Of a stretch of DNA of 64,000 nucleotides, positions 9,030 to 17,470 are shown in pieces. The translations under genes and the position numbers were made by a program. This DNA comes from Streptomyces sp. ISL-96 (GTDB taxonomy: Bacteria > Actinomycetota > Actinomycetes > Streptomycetales > Streptomycetaceae). The number at the start of each line of letters is the position of its first letter. Position 1 is the stretch's first letter. The stretch is from positions 18,268-82,267 of the forward strand of contig NZ_JAGGPA010000075.1 of NCBI RefSeq assembly GCF_018614035.1. The letters are read 5' to 3'. The notes beneath the pieces were generated by a model. That model was not told the DNA's origin, did no database searches, and worked only from the letters and a program-made list of their open reading frames with translations.

Positions 9030-10672
9030 GCGGGCTTCAGGCCCGGGTTCCCCGCCTCCGTCACCAGCGACGCCGCCGTCGTCACCGGCGCGCCGGGCGT
9101 CGTCACCGCGGACACCGTCCGGAAGTCCGCGCGCGCCACGTCCTCGCCGAGCGTGACCGTCGTGTAGCCGCGCCTGCCGTTGTAGAACTTCAGGTGGGCG
9201 TTGCCCTGCATCAGCCGGTCGTAGTTGGCGGGCCGCTCCGCGCCGTCCTTGCCGCTGGATATGGAGGTGGTGACGAACTCCGTGCCGACGGTGCGTGAGT
9301 CCGCTCCCTCGAAGTCCTTCTTCAGGTCGAAGGCGTACGAGACATGGACGTCGCCGGTGAGCACCATGAGGTTGTCGACGCCCGCCGCCTCCGCCCCGTC
9401 GAGCACCCGCTTGCGCGAGGCCGGATAGCCGTCCCACGCGTCCATGCTGACCTTCGGGTCGCCCACGCTGCGCCGCCGGGCGAAGGTGACCTGCTGCGGT
9501 ACGACGTTCCACAGCGCCCGCGACTCGCGCCAGCCGTCGATCAGCCACCGCTCCTGCTCCGCACCCAGCATGGTGCGCGAAGGGTCCTCGGACTCGGGAC
9601 CCGGCAGCTGCCAGCCGTCGCCGTACGCCTGGTTGGAGCGGTACTGGCGGGTGTCGAGGATGTCGAACTGCGCGAGCCGCCCGAAGCGCAGCCGCCGGTA
9701 GAGCCGCATGTCGGCGCCGTCGGGCCGCTGCGGGGCGCGCAGCGGCTGGTTCTCCCAGTAGGCGCGGTACGCCGCCGCCCTACGCAGCAGGAATTCCTCG
9801 GGCGGTACGTCGTTCTCGGGGGTTCCGCCCGCGTAGTTGTTCTCGGTCTCGTGGTCGTCCCAGGTGACGACGAAGGGGTGCGCGGCGTGCGCGGCCATCA
9901 GGTCCGGGTCGGACTTGTAGAGGGCGTACCGCAGCCGGTAGTCCTCCAGCGTGACCGTCTCGCGGTTGAAGTGCGCGGGCAGCCGCCGGTCGGTGTAGGC
10001 GCGGGCGCCGCCGACGCCGTTCACCGCGTACTCGTACAGATAGTCGCCGAGGTGGAAGACGACGTCGAGGTCCTCGTCCGCGAGGTGCTTGTACGGGGTG
10101 AAGTAGCCGTCGTGGTACGCCTGGCAGGAGACGGCGGCGAGCCGCAGCTCGCCGATGTGCGCGTCGCGGGCGGGAGCCGTGCGCGTACGCCCCACGGGGC
10201 TGATCCAGTCGCCCGCGCGGAAGCGGTAGTAGTAGACACGGCCGGGTTCGAGCCCGCCCGCCTCGACCCGCACGCTGTGGTCGAACTCGGGGTGCGCGGT
10301 GACGTGGCCGCGCCGGACGGTGCGGCTGAAGCGGGCGTCGTGCGCGAGTTCCCAGCGCACCTGGACGCGGGCCTGCGGCAGGCCACCGTCCGGTTCGTAC
10401 GGCTTCGGGGCGAGTCTCGTCCACAGGAGTACGGAGCCGGGAAGGGGGTCCCCGGACGCGACGCCGAGGGTGAAGGGGTCGTCAGCGATCTTCTTGGCGT
10501 CGAACTCCGCGGCCTGGGCGGTCCCCGGGAGATTCGTCGCGAAGGCGAGCGCGGCGGCCGCTCCGGTGACGGTGAGGAACCTGCGGCGGTGGATGTGCCG
10601 TGCGGCGGCCCGCATTTCGTGGCCGTGACCCGATGTGGCCGATGCGCCCAGTACGACCGGTGTGATTGTCAT
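9026..10672 (-). CDS. phoD: Tat-exported alkaline phosphatase D
   Basis: A secreted phosphodiesterase/alkaline phosphatase of 548 residues. It starts with a twin-arginine signal (RRRFLTVTGAAAALAFA, about residues 29-45). The PhoD N-terminal domain follows (DPFTLGVASGDPLPGSVLLW), then the metallophosphatase core with HLGDYLYEYAV, VVTWDDHETENNYAG and LTGDVHVSYAF, which carry the metal ligands. GGGGAGGGG precedes ATG 10672. It releases phosphate from esters outside the cell. I could not find clear PHO-box direct repeats upstream. Confidence 0.95.
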   Translation of the reverse strand: MTITPVVLGASATSGHGHEMRAAARHIHRRRFLTVTGAAAALAFATNLPGTAQAAEFDAKKIADDPFTLGVASGDPLPGSVLLWTRLAPKPYEPDGGLPQARVQVRWELAHDARFSRTVRRGHVTAHPEFDHSVRVEAGGLEPGRVYYYRFRAGDWISPVGRTRTAPARDAHIGELRLAAVSCQAYHDGYFTPYKHLADEDLDVVFHLGDYLYEYAVNGVGGARAYTDRRLPAHFNRETVTLEDYRLRYALYKSDPDLMAAHAAHPFVVTWDDHETENNYAGGTPENDVPPEEFLLRRAAAYRAYWENQPLRAPQRPDGADMRLYRRLRFGRLAQFDILDTRQYRSNQAYGDGWQLPGPESEDPSRTMLGAEQERWLIDGWRESRALWNVVPQQVTFARRRSVGDPKVSMDAWDGYPASRKRVLDGAEAAGVDNLMVLTGDVHVSYAFDLKKDFEGADSRTVGTEFVTTSISSGKDGAERPANYDRLMQGNAHLKFYNGRRGYTTVTLGEDVARADFRTVSAVTTPGAPVTTAASLVTEAGNPGLKPA

Positions 10673-10738
10673 CTGCCCCTCCCCTGACGGCTGTTGTCAG
10701 AGGTATTGGAGTGGCACGGGGCGTCGCCGCGCTTTCAT

Positions 10739-10753
10739 GTACGTGTCACGTAC
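10739..10753. promoter_or_regulatory. 15-bp palindrome over the -10 of an SDR gene
   Basis: GTACGTGTCACGTAC is a perfect inverted repeat around a central T. It abuts a possible -10 (TACGCT, 10751-10756) only 8 bases before the SDR start codon, which is where a repressor would act. Confidence 0.45.
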
Positions 10754-10764
10754 GCTGCTGGGCC

Positions 10765-11517
10765 ATGAACCCTCAGACGAAGACCGCCGTCGTGACCGGA
10801 GCGGGCTCGGGCATCGGCCGGGCCGTCGCGATCGCCCTGGCCGGGGCGGGCTGGTCGGTGGCGCTGGCAGGACGGCGTACCGCGACCCTCGAAGAGACCG
10901 CGCAGGAAGCGGGCGGCGAGACCTTGTGCGTACAGGCGGACGTGTCGATTCCGGACGACGTGAACGCCCTCTTCGCCGCCGTACGCGAGCAATACGGACG
11001 CCTGGACCTGCTCTTCAACAACGCGGGTACGTTCGGGCCTCGCGGTGTGCCGCTGGAGGACATCAGGTACGAGGAGTGGCGCGCGGTCGTCGACGTGAAC
11101 GTCACGGGCGCGTTCCTGTGCGCGCAGGCGGCGTACCGGCAGATGAAGGATCAGGACCCGCAGGGCGGGCGGATCATCAACAACGGCTCGATCTCGGCGC
11201 ACTCGCCCCGGCCGCACTCCATCGCGTACACGACCACCAAACACGCCATGACGGGCCTGACCAAGTCCCTGTCCCTCGACGGCCGGCCGTACCGGATCGC
11301 GTGCGGCCAGATCGACATCGGCAACGCGGCGACGGACATGACGGAGCGCATGCAGGCCGGAATCCTCCAGGCGAGCGGTGAGCTGATGGCGGAGCCGGTG
11401 ATGGATGTACGGGACGTGGCGCGCACGGTGCTGCACATGGCGGAGCTCCCGCTAGAGGCGAATGTGCAGTTCGCGACGGTGCTGGCGACGACGATGCCGT
11501 ACGTCGGGCGAGGCTGA
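10765..11517 (+). CDS. SDR family NAD(P)-dependent oxidoreductase
   Basis: A classical short-chain dehydrogenase of 250 residues. The cofactor motif TGAGSGIGRAVA is near residues 12-23, NNAG is in the middle, and the catalytic set is Ser of NGSISAHSPRPHS plus YTTTKHA. The C-terminal region is standard. ATG 10765 lies 8 bases after a possible -10, so the mRNA may be nearly leaderless. The substrate is not predictable. It is followed 44 bases later by a PhzF-type gene on the same strand. Confidence 0.93.
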   Translation: MNPQTKTAVVTGAGSGIGRAVAIALAGAGWSVALAGRRTATLEETAQEAGGETLCVQADVSIPDDVNALFAAVREQYGRLDLLFNNAGTFGPRGVPLEDIRYEEWRAVVDVNVTGAFLCAQAAYRQMKDQDPQGGRIINNGSISAHSPRPHSIAYTTTKHAMTGLTKSLSLDGRPYRIACGQIDIGNAATDMTERMQAGILQASGELMAEPVMDVRDVARTVLHMAELPLEANVQFATVLATTMPYVGRG

Positions 11518-11561
11518 ACGATCACGGGAACACCTGAGCGGCTTCCGCCGTTGGGCGCGAT

Positions 11562-12452
11562 ATGAAGTCATCCACTCACACCGACGTCCTTCGCTACACC
11601 GCCTTCTCCACCGACCCGGAGGGCGGCAATCCGGCGGGCGTCGTCCTGGACGCGGCCGGGCTCGACGAGGCGGGCATGCTCGCCGTGGCGGCCGAGCTGG
11701 GTTACAGCGAGACCGCGTTCCTCACGGAGGAACTGGAGCCCGGACGCGCCTTCACCGTCCGCTACTTCAGCCCGAAGGCCGAGGTCCCGTTCTGCGGCCA
11801 TGCCACGGTCGCGACGGCTCTCGCGCTCGCCGAGCACCAGGGGCGCCCCGGCGACCTGGTCTTCGAGACGCAGGCCGGTACGGTCCCGGTGAAGGTGACG
11901 GAGAGCGCCGACGGTACGTACCGCGCCACCCTCACCAGCGTCGAGCCGCGCGTCGAGGACGTGGCGGAGGGTGATGTGGCGGAGGCGCTGGCCGCGCTGG
12001 ACTGGCCGGCCGCCGACCTGGACCCGGCGTTCCCGCCGCGCATCGCGTACGCGGGTGCCCGGCACCTGATCCTGGCGGCGGCGACCCGCGAGCGGCTGGC
12101 GCGGCTGGCGTACGACTTCGAGGGGCTGGCCGCGCTGATGCGCCGCCTGGACCTGACGACGGTGCAGCTGGTGTGGCGGGAGGACGCGACGACGTTCCAC
12201 GTCCGCGACCCGTTCCCGGTGGGCGGTGTCGTCGAGGACCCGGCAACGGGCGCGGCGGCGGCGGCTTTCGGGGCGTACGTACGCGAACTGGGCCTGGTCC
12301 CGGCGGATTCGACGCTCACCCTGCACCAGGGCGTCGACATGGGACGCCCCGGCGTCCTGACGGTCGAACTCCGCGCGGACGACGCGCGGATCAGGGTCGG
12401 CGGCGCGGGCGCACGCATCCCGGAAAAGGTGTCCGGCGGCCCGAACGCGTAA
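11562..12452 (+). CDS. PhzF family isomerase
   Basis: The 296-residue product has the two diaminopimelate-epimerase-like halves of the PhzF family. The catalytic Glu is in GYSETAFLTEE near residue 50, the family motif is PFCGHATVATA near residue 78, and the second-half signature is VVEDPATGAAAAAF. Family members isomerise or epimerise small metabolites. No phenazine genes are nearby, so the role is unknown. It could be co-transcribed with the SDR gene. Confidence 0.93.
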   Translation: MKSSTHTDVLRYTAFSTDPEGGNPAGVVLDAAGLDEAGMLAVAAELGYSETAFLTEELEPGRAFTVRYFSPKAEVPFCGHATVATALALAEHQGRPGDLVFETQAGTVPVKVTESADGTYRATLTSVEPRVEDVAEGDVAEALAALDWPAADLDPAFPPRIAYAGARHLILAAATRERLARLAYDFEGLAALMRRLDLTTVQLVWREDATTFHVRDPFPVGGVVEDPATGAAAAAFGAYVRELGLVPADSTLTLHQGVDMGRPGVLTVELRADDARIRVGGAGARIPEKVSGGPNA

Positions 12453-12535
12453 ACCCCTGACCGGACCGGGTCGTTGCGCAGGGTGCGCCCCTATACTCCT
12501 ACTCCTCTTCACAATTCACACACACGGAGTGCACC

Positions 12536-12988
12536 TTGCGCATACATGTTGCCGCTCTCGCCGCCGCAGCGGCGTCCCTGCTCGTCGTCGCCACCCCCGC
12601 TCAGGCGGCCGCGCACCAGGGCGGACTGCACCTCGGGAAGATCCAGTACAACAGCCCGGGCAGCGACAACCGCAGCAACACCTCGCTGAACGCCGAGTGG
12701 GTCGAGATCCACAACAACACGGGCTCGGCGATCCAGCTCAGCGGCTACAAGCTGAAGGACAACGCGAACCACACGTACACCTTCGGCACGTACCGGATCG
12801 GCGCCTACAAGACGGTCCGCGTCCACACGGGCAAGGGCACGAACACGGCGGCCGACCGCTACTGGGGCCGCGGCTCGTACGTCTGGAACAACACCAGCGA
12901 CAAGGCCCGCCTGATCAAGCCCAGCGGCACGCAGCTGGACTCATGCTCCTGGACGACGAGCAACAACGGCACGAAGTACTGCCACTGA
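12536..12988 (+). CDS. Secreted lamin tail domain protein
   Basis: This 150-residue protein has a Sec signal peptide (about residues 1-25, ending TPAQAAAH). The rest is a lamin-tail (LTD) beta-sandwich: LNAEWVEIHNNTGSAIQLSG, then YKLKDNANHTYTFG and the closing WNNTSDKARLIKPSG. TTG 12536 is preceded by CGGAG at 12525-12529. A possible -10, TATACT, lies at 12492-12497. LTD domains often accompany secreted nucleases, and a nuclease-like gene follows. Confidence 0.88.
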   Translation: MRIHVAALAAAAASLLVVATPAQAAAHQGGLHLGKIQYNSPGSDNRSNTSLNAEWVEIHNNTGSAIQLSGYKLKDNANHTYTFGTYRIGAYKTVRVHTGKGTNTAADRYWGRGSYVWNNTSDKARLIKPSGTQLDSCSWTTSNNGTKYCH

Positions 12989-12995
12989 CGAACCG

Positions 12996-13040
12996 CAGCG
13001 GCGGCAATCCCCCGGAAGAGGGGCATTGCCGCCGCCGCTG
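12996..13040 (+). terminator. Hairpin after the LTD gene
   Basis: CAGCGGCGGCAAT at 12996-13008 pairs with the ATTGCCGCC region at 13025-13040, with a C/G extension into the loop. It separates the LTD gene from the nuclease gene. Confidence 0.65.
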
Positions 13041-13096
13041 GTCAGGGTGGAAAATGACGGTCACGGGCCCTGCGCGCACGGAAGAAGATGCGGGCC

Positions 13097-14123
13097 ATGA
13101 ACCGCAGGCCGCTCACCACCGCCGTCCTCGCCCTCACGCTGACCACGGGCACCGCCCTTGCCGCATGCGGCGGCGGAAACGACGTGGGCCAGAAGAACGA
13201 CGACAGCGGTGCCGTCACGTCGCAAGAGACCAGACCGCGCGAAGACACCCCGCCGCCACGCGAAGACACCGCCCCTGCAAGCGAGGACACGCCGCCGCCA
13301 CGCGAGGGCACCACCTCACCCCGCGAAGAGCCTCCCCCCAAGCCACCTCCTGAGCCACCTCCCCCCCAAGCCACGCCCTGAGCCGCCTCCCAAGCGCTCT
13401 CCAGAGCCCTCTCCTCCAAATGAGCCCGCCCCTCACGGCGAAAGAGAGGAGAGGGAGGAAGAAACGGAGAGTAAGCCTCCCGAACCACCCGTCACCGAGA
13501 GCCGATCGACCGTGGTCGAGCGAATAGTTGACGGCGACACAATCGAGGTCAGCGGCGACGGCGAAATCCTCCCTAGGGAGTCAGCACTGCGCGTACGCCT
13601 TCTGGCGATCGACGCCCCTGAGGAAGGAGCCTGCTACAGCGACGAAGCAACCGCACGCACAGAGCAGCTGTTGCCCGTGGGCTCGACGGTTCGTATCGAA
13701 CGGGACAAGGACCTCAAGGACAGGTACGACCGCTACCTGCTGTACGTCTGGAATGAACAAGGCGAGTTCGTCAACGAATCCCTGGTGCGTACGGGGCACG
13801 CCGAGGCGGTTCTCTTCGAACCCAATGACAAGCACTGGCCGACCGTCTCGCAGGCCGGCGACGCCGCCGAGCTGAATGACTCAGGCCTCTGGTCCGCCTG
13901 CGGCACGGAAGCAGAAACTCCCACACCCCCCGACACTCCCCCACCGGCCGACACCACGCCCCCCGCCGACATCCCGGAGCCGACCGTCCCCGAGGGCGCC
14001 TATCCCCCCGGCCCACCGCCCGGCCCGGACCTCGATTGTTCGGACCTCCCGGGCCCCGTCATGGTCGGCTCCGACGACCCCCACCGCCTCGACCGTGACG
14101 GAGACGGCATCGGTTGCGAATGA
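13097..14123 (+). CDS. Thermonuclease-like lipoprotein with excalibur tail, frameshifted
   Basis: The first frame (from ATG 13097, GGAAGAAG at 13080-13087) gives a signal with lipobox ALAAC and a Pro/Glu/Thr linker, then stops at 13381. The +1 frame, open to 14123, continues that linker and then encodes a staphylococcal-nuclease domain (VERIVDGDTIEV, VRLLAIDAPEEGACYSDEA, RYDRYLLYVWNEQGEFVNE) and a C-terminal calcium-binding excalibur motif (DRDGDGIGCE). Removing one C from the seven-C run at 13361-13367 restores one frame. It is a frameshift mutation, a slippage-switched gene or a sequence error. If intact, it would be a surface-anchored DNase/RNase. Confidence 0.75.
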
Positions 14124-14166
14124 GCTGAACTGATCCCAGTCTCCGGAAATCCTGGAGGACCGAACT

Positions 14167-14952
14167 ATGCGTGGTTCCGGTGTCCCAGCCGGGAAGATGA
14201 GCCCCACCGGGAGCGTCCTATGGGCGCTCATACCCCTCTTCACGCTCGGGCTGGGCACATTGTTCGTACTCGGGTGGGCGGTGCACCGGCTGAGGTCGCT
14301 CGGTCTCGCTCTCAGCGCTTTCGTAGCGCTGATCATGACGGTCATCGCGCTTTCGCTCGTTGACTCGCCCGATGGCTCAACCTCGAGCACTGTGGCCACG
14401 TGGATTATTGTCGCGCTGATAGGCGGCGGCCTCACAGCCACGTTCGTGACTCGGCCACGGCTGGTTGACCCGGCCCACAGCTATCGCACGAGCAAGAGAG
14501 ACCCGGTCGCGGAGCCCACGTGGTCGCCCCGCCCCACTCAGTCAGCGCCTGGAGCTGTGGATCCTGCCATTGACGACGCTCTCGAACGTCGGCGGCGACG
14601 GGCCGAAGCCCGGCGCCTCCTCGAACGTGATCCCGCCCTCGCACGAGAACTGCTGATCGGCCGACCAGATCTCCCCCGGCGATACGACGACGGCGGCCTC
14701 GTGGATGTCAACCACGCACCGGTCGCGGTTCTTGCCGCGCTGCCGGGCTTCACACCGGAAATGGCCGAACGGGTGGCCGAAGCCCGCGTCGAGCACCATG
14801 GCTTCGACTTCGTCGAGGAGCTGGAGGCCTATGCCGACTTGCCGCAGGGGCTCGCGGACGAACTCGCGGAACGGTTCGTCTTCCTCCGAATAGCCTCGGA
14901 CCCGCCTAGGCCTGCCCCGTCTCGAAGCGGGCGATCTTTCCGCCGTCGATGA
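14167..14952 (+). CDS. Membrane protein with ComEA-like helix-hairpin-helix domain
   Basis: The 261-residue product has three transmembrane segments (about residues 18-40, 44-62 and 73-92), a polar linker and an Arg/Glu-rich helix. A C-terminal helix-hairpin-helix follows (VDVNHAPVAVLAALPGFTPE, about residues 179-198, plus the LPQGLADELAERFVFL repeat). Such HhH pairs bind DNA without sequence preference. GGAGGA precedes ATG 14167. It follows a nuclease-like gene and overlaps the convergent NTF2-like gene by 47 bp. A role in DNA handling at the membrane is inference. Confidence 0.82.
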   Translation: MRGSGVPAGKMSPTGSVLWALIPLFTLGLGTLFVLGWAVHRLRSLGLALSAFVALIMTVIALSLVDSPDGSTSSTVATWIIVALIGGGLTATFVTRPRLVDPAHSYRTSKRDPVAEPTWSPRPTQSAPGAVDPAIDDALERRRRRAEARRLLERDPALARELLIGRPDLPRRYDDGGLVDVNHAPVAVLAALPGFTPEMAERVAEARVEHHGFDFVEELEAYADLPQGLADELAERFVFLRIASDPPRPAPSRSGRSFRRR

Positions 14953-15223
14953 TGAAGTCCCAGGCAGTGCGCATCTCGCCCAAGGCCTCATTGCGGTAGC
15001 GGACCAGCAAGGAACGGCCGCCCGCCCTCTCCGACTCGACGTCCATGTGCCCGGCCGAGGAGAAGATCTCCCGCTCCGTCCACTCAGCCAGGTCCCTCTC
15101 GGTCCCGTCGTCAGACATGGTGGCCGCGGGGGCCAGAGCGTCCTGGAAGGCCGCGCGGTCGTTGGCGTTGACCGCTGCGACGAACGCGCGCACGGCCGGC
15201 TCCGAAAGCTGATCGACAGACAT
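14906..15223 (-). CDS. NTF2/SnoaL-like nuclear transport factor 2 family protein
   Basis: A small cone-shaped alpha+beta barrel protein of about 105 residues. The N-terminal helices EPAVRAFVAAVNANDRAAFQ and APAATMSDDG, then strands ending EMRTAWDFIIDGGKIARFETGQ, are typical. Starts at ATG 15223 or GTG 15229 are both served by GAGGAG; the GTG has the better spacing. The family covers ketosteroid-isomerase-like enzymes and non-enzymatic binders, so function is open. The 3' end overlaps the HhH gene. Confidence 0.85.
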   Translation of the reverse strand: MSVDQLSEPAVRAFVAAVNANDRAAFQDALAPAATMSDDGTERDLAEWTEREIFSSAGHMDVESERAGGRSLLVRYRNEALGEMRTAWDFIIDGGKIARFETGQA

Positions 15224-15410
15224 GACCACGGGGAGTCTCCTCATTCGTTTCGGCGCCGTCGTCAAGGATGCGCACACTCACCGGCCCGCGCACCTGCGGC
15301 GGCTGCGACCAGGTCGTCGGCGCCCTGGGATGTGCCCCGTTGCGGCATTACGCTCAACTGGCCGTGCGGTCCTCTCCCGCCGGCCGACGACAAATGGCGA
15401 GCGCCTGCCC

Positions 15411-15427
15411 TGACCTGGGGCAGGTCA
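15411..15427 (-). terminator. Short hairpin just 3' of RNase P RNA
   Basis: TGACCTG and CAGGTCA flank a 3-base loop, 6 bases beyond the 3' end of rnpB on the minus strand. This could be its terminator. Confidence 0.4.
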
Positions 15428-15432
15428 AGGGC

Positions 15433-15850
15433 GGCAGACGAGTCGGGCTGTACGCCGGGTTCTGTCGCCCGGTCGCCTCGCGGCGGCCGGGGAGACGGCC
15501 ATCCATCTAGGACCGGCGTTGCCGCCGGCCTCGTGCGGTCTACCCGCGGACTCGGGCGGGCAGCCCTCGATCGTCCGCGCAAGGCCGTCTTGCGACGGCC
15601 TCTCTTGACCTTGCTCCAGGTGGGGTTTACCTAGCCGCCTGAGTCACCTCAGGCGCTGGTGGTCTCTTACACCACCGTTTCACCCTTACCGAGGCCCGTA
15701 CGGATACGGCCCCCGGCGGTCTGTTTTCTGTGGCACTGTCCCGCGGGTCACCCCGGGTGGCCGTTAGCCACCACCTTGCCCTGTGGAGCCCGGACGTTCC
15801 TCGGGAAGATCCGAAGATCTCCACGCGGCCGTCCGCCCGGCTCGTCTGCC
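15433..15850 (-). ncRNA. rnpB: RNase P catalytic RNA (bacterial type A)
   Basis: On the minus strand the terminal P1 helix is closed by GGCAGACGAG at the 5' end (15850-15841) and CTCGTCTGCC at the 3' end (15442-15433). Conserved blocks are visible. These include GAGGAACGTCCGGGCTCCACAG near the 5' end, GACAGTGCCACAGAAAAC, GGTAAGGGTGAAACGGTG, GGTAAACCCC, and near the 3' end AGATGGATGGCC and GACAGAACCCGGCGTACAGC. Length of about 418 nt fits actinobacterial rnpB. It provides the ribozyme for tRNA 5' processing. No protein frame here is credible. Confidence 0.96.
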
Positions 15851-15883
15851 GTGCCGACCATGCTACCCGCCAGGTCGGCCGGG

Positions 15884-15920
15884 TTGACCTTGCCGCAGCG
15901 TCAGGGTTTCTACTGGCCCC
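15884..15920 (+). promoter_or_regulatory. MerR-type promoter with 19-bp spacer
   Basis: A -35 TTGACC (15884-15889) and a -10 TCTACT (15909-15914) are 19 bp apart, the overlong spacing typical of MerR-controlled promoters. The inverted repeat ACCTTG...CAGGGT (15887-15892 and 15902-15907, one mismatch) lies in the spacer. The -10 ends 6 bases before ATG 15921, so the transcript is probably leaderless. Confidence 0.65.
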
Positions 15921-16670
15921 ATGCGGATCGGAAAAATCGCCGCCCTCGCCGGGGTCACCACCCGGGCCGTGCGGCACTACCACCACCAGGGCCTGCTGCC
16001 CGAGCCCCCGCGGCTGGCCAACGGTTACCGGGTGTACGGGGTACGGCACGCCGTCGTCCTGGCCCGGATCAGGCGGCTGACCGAGCTCGGGCTCGGACTC
16101 GACGAGGTGCGGGACGTTCTCGCCGACGACGCGGGGGCCGAACTCGCCGTTGTACTGCGCGAACTCGACGCGGACCTCGCCCGGCAGGAGGCGGAGATCC
16201 AGCGGCGGCGCGAGCGGCTGGCCGGGCTGCTGGCACAGGCCGAGGCCGGGACGCTGCCCGCCGAGGGGCCCGTCTCGCCCGCGCTGGCGGAGCTGCTGGG
16301 CGGGCTGCCGGTCACCGATTCGCCGTCGGCGGCGAAGGACCGGGAGCATCTGACGCTGCTGGCCGGCGGTGAGGGGAGCGAGCGGGTCCTGGAGGCGATG
16401 GCTCCGCTGACCCGGGACCCGCAGGTGGTCGCGTTGTACGAGCGGCTCGACGAGCTTGCCGAAGCCCCGCGCGACGACCCCCGGATCGGACCGCTCGCCG
16501 ACGCGCTCGCGGCAGCCGTCCCGGACACGGTGGTCGCGGCGATCCCGGCGGAAGGGCCCGCCGCCGCTGCGGGTGCGTACGGCGAAGCCATGCTCGCGGA
16601 CTTCGCTCCTGCCCAGGCCGCGGTCGTACGACGAGTGATGGAGCTGCTCGCGGACAGGATGCGGCGGTGA
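15921..16670 (+). CDS. MerR family transcriptional regulator
   Basis: The 249-residue product has the N-terminal winged helix (IGKIAALAGVTTRAVRHYHH, residues 3-22, then GYRVYGVRHA). A dimerisation coiled coil covers roughly residues 75-118, and an unusually long Ala/Leu-rich C-terminal effector region extends to 249. No cysteine metal-binding loop is visible, so an organic or protein ligand is more likely than a metal. It probably controls its own promoter, which has a 19-bp spacer, and the coupled membrane-protein gene that starts in its stop codon. Confidence 0.92.
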   Translation: MRIGKIAALAGVTTRAVRHYHHQGLLPEPPRLANGYRVYGVRHAVVLARIRRLTELGLGLDEVRDVLADDAGAELAVVLRELDADLARQEAEIQRRRERLAGLLAQAEAGTLPAEGPVSPALAELLGGLPVTDSPSAAKDREHLTLLAGGEGSERVLEAMAPLTRDPQVVALYERLDELAEAPRDDPRIGPLADALAAAVPDTVVAAIPAEGPAAAAGAYGEAMLADFAPAQAAVVRRVMELLADRMRR

Positions 16671-17470
16671 GGGGGCGGGCTGCCGCGGTCTTTGTCGTGG
16701 CGGCCGAATTCGCCCTGGTTGCCTGCCTGCTGAGCGGCATTGACGTACCCCGTGCGGTGGTCTTCGCGGCCGAGGTGGTGTTGCTTGCCGCGCTGGTGTG
16801 GCAGGCGGTTCGCGTGTGGCGGTTGTACGTCGGTGGGGGCTGGGCCGCGGTGCGGGCCGCCGCCCCGGTGCGGGTGGTGCGGCTCGTCGGGCACGAGCTG
16901 CGGGCGCTGCACAGCCTCGCGCTGTGGGTGGCGCGCCGGCGGCACGGGGTCGGGCCGGGGGCGTACGCGGCGCCCTACACCGGGCCGCAGACGGCGATGA
17001 TGTACGGGCTCGTCTTCGTCGCCGTCGTCGAGACCGTGATGCTGGCGCTGCTCATTCCGTGGCCGCTGGTGCACCAGATCGTGTTGTTCCTGGACGTCTA
17101 CACGATCGTCCAGATCCTCGGGCTGCACGCCGGCTGCGTGACCCGGCCGCATGTCGTCGGCGCGGACGGGTCGCTGCGGATCCGGTACGGCGGGTTCTAC
17201 GACGTCCGCGTGCCGACTTCCGCGATAGGGACCGTACGCGTCGAACGCCGCTACACCGACGCCAAGGAGACCGGCGTCCTAGGCCTTGGCGTGGGCGGGC
17301 AGACGACCGTGCGGCTGGAGCTGACCCGGCCCATCGCCTACTTCCGGCCGCTTGGGGCGCGCCGCGAGGCGCGGGTCGTGCGCTTCCACGCCGACGACCC
17401 GGGCGCGCTCGTCGCCGCCGTCACGCGGGGGCGAACACCACCTTCGCCGATCCCGGGTCCGCCTGCGTGA
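16667..17470 (+). CDS. Four-helix membrane protein of unknown function
   Basis: GTG 16667 overlaps the merR stop (GTGA), giving translational coupling. The 267-residue product has TM segments at about 5-23, 28-48, 108-130 and 135-155. Then a cytosolic or extracytosolic beta-rich part follows with RPHVVGADGSLRIRYGGFYD and IGTVRVERRY, reminiscent of PH-like domains. I do not recognise a named family. It is probably the target of, or ligand source for, the MerR regulator. The 3' end overlaps the convergent RNB gene by 50 bp. Confidence 0.82.
   Translation: MRGRAAAVFVVAAEFALVACLLSGIDVPRAVVFAAEVVLLAALVWQAVRVWRLYVGGGWAAVRAAAPVRVVRLVGHELRALHSLALWVARRRHGVGPGAYAAPYTGPQTAMMYGLVFVAVVETVMLALLIPWPLVHQIVLFLDVYTIVQILGLHAGCVTRPHVVGADGSLRIRYGGFYDVRVPTSAIGTVRVERRYTDAKETGVLGLGVGGQTTVRLELTRPIAYFRPLGARREARVVRFHADDPGALVAAVTRGRTPPSPIPGPPA

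Noticed and set aside
10673..10764. PHO box upstream of phoD
   Set aside because: I looked for GTTCACC-type 11-bp direct repeats in the phoD upstream region and did not find a convincing pair.
15268..15510. Small Cys-containing frame (TCGGCDQVVGALGCAP) overlapping the 3' end of rnpB
   Set aside because: It runs antisense into the RNase P RNA and has no ribosome binding site.
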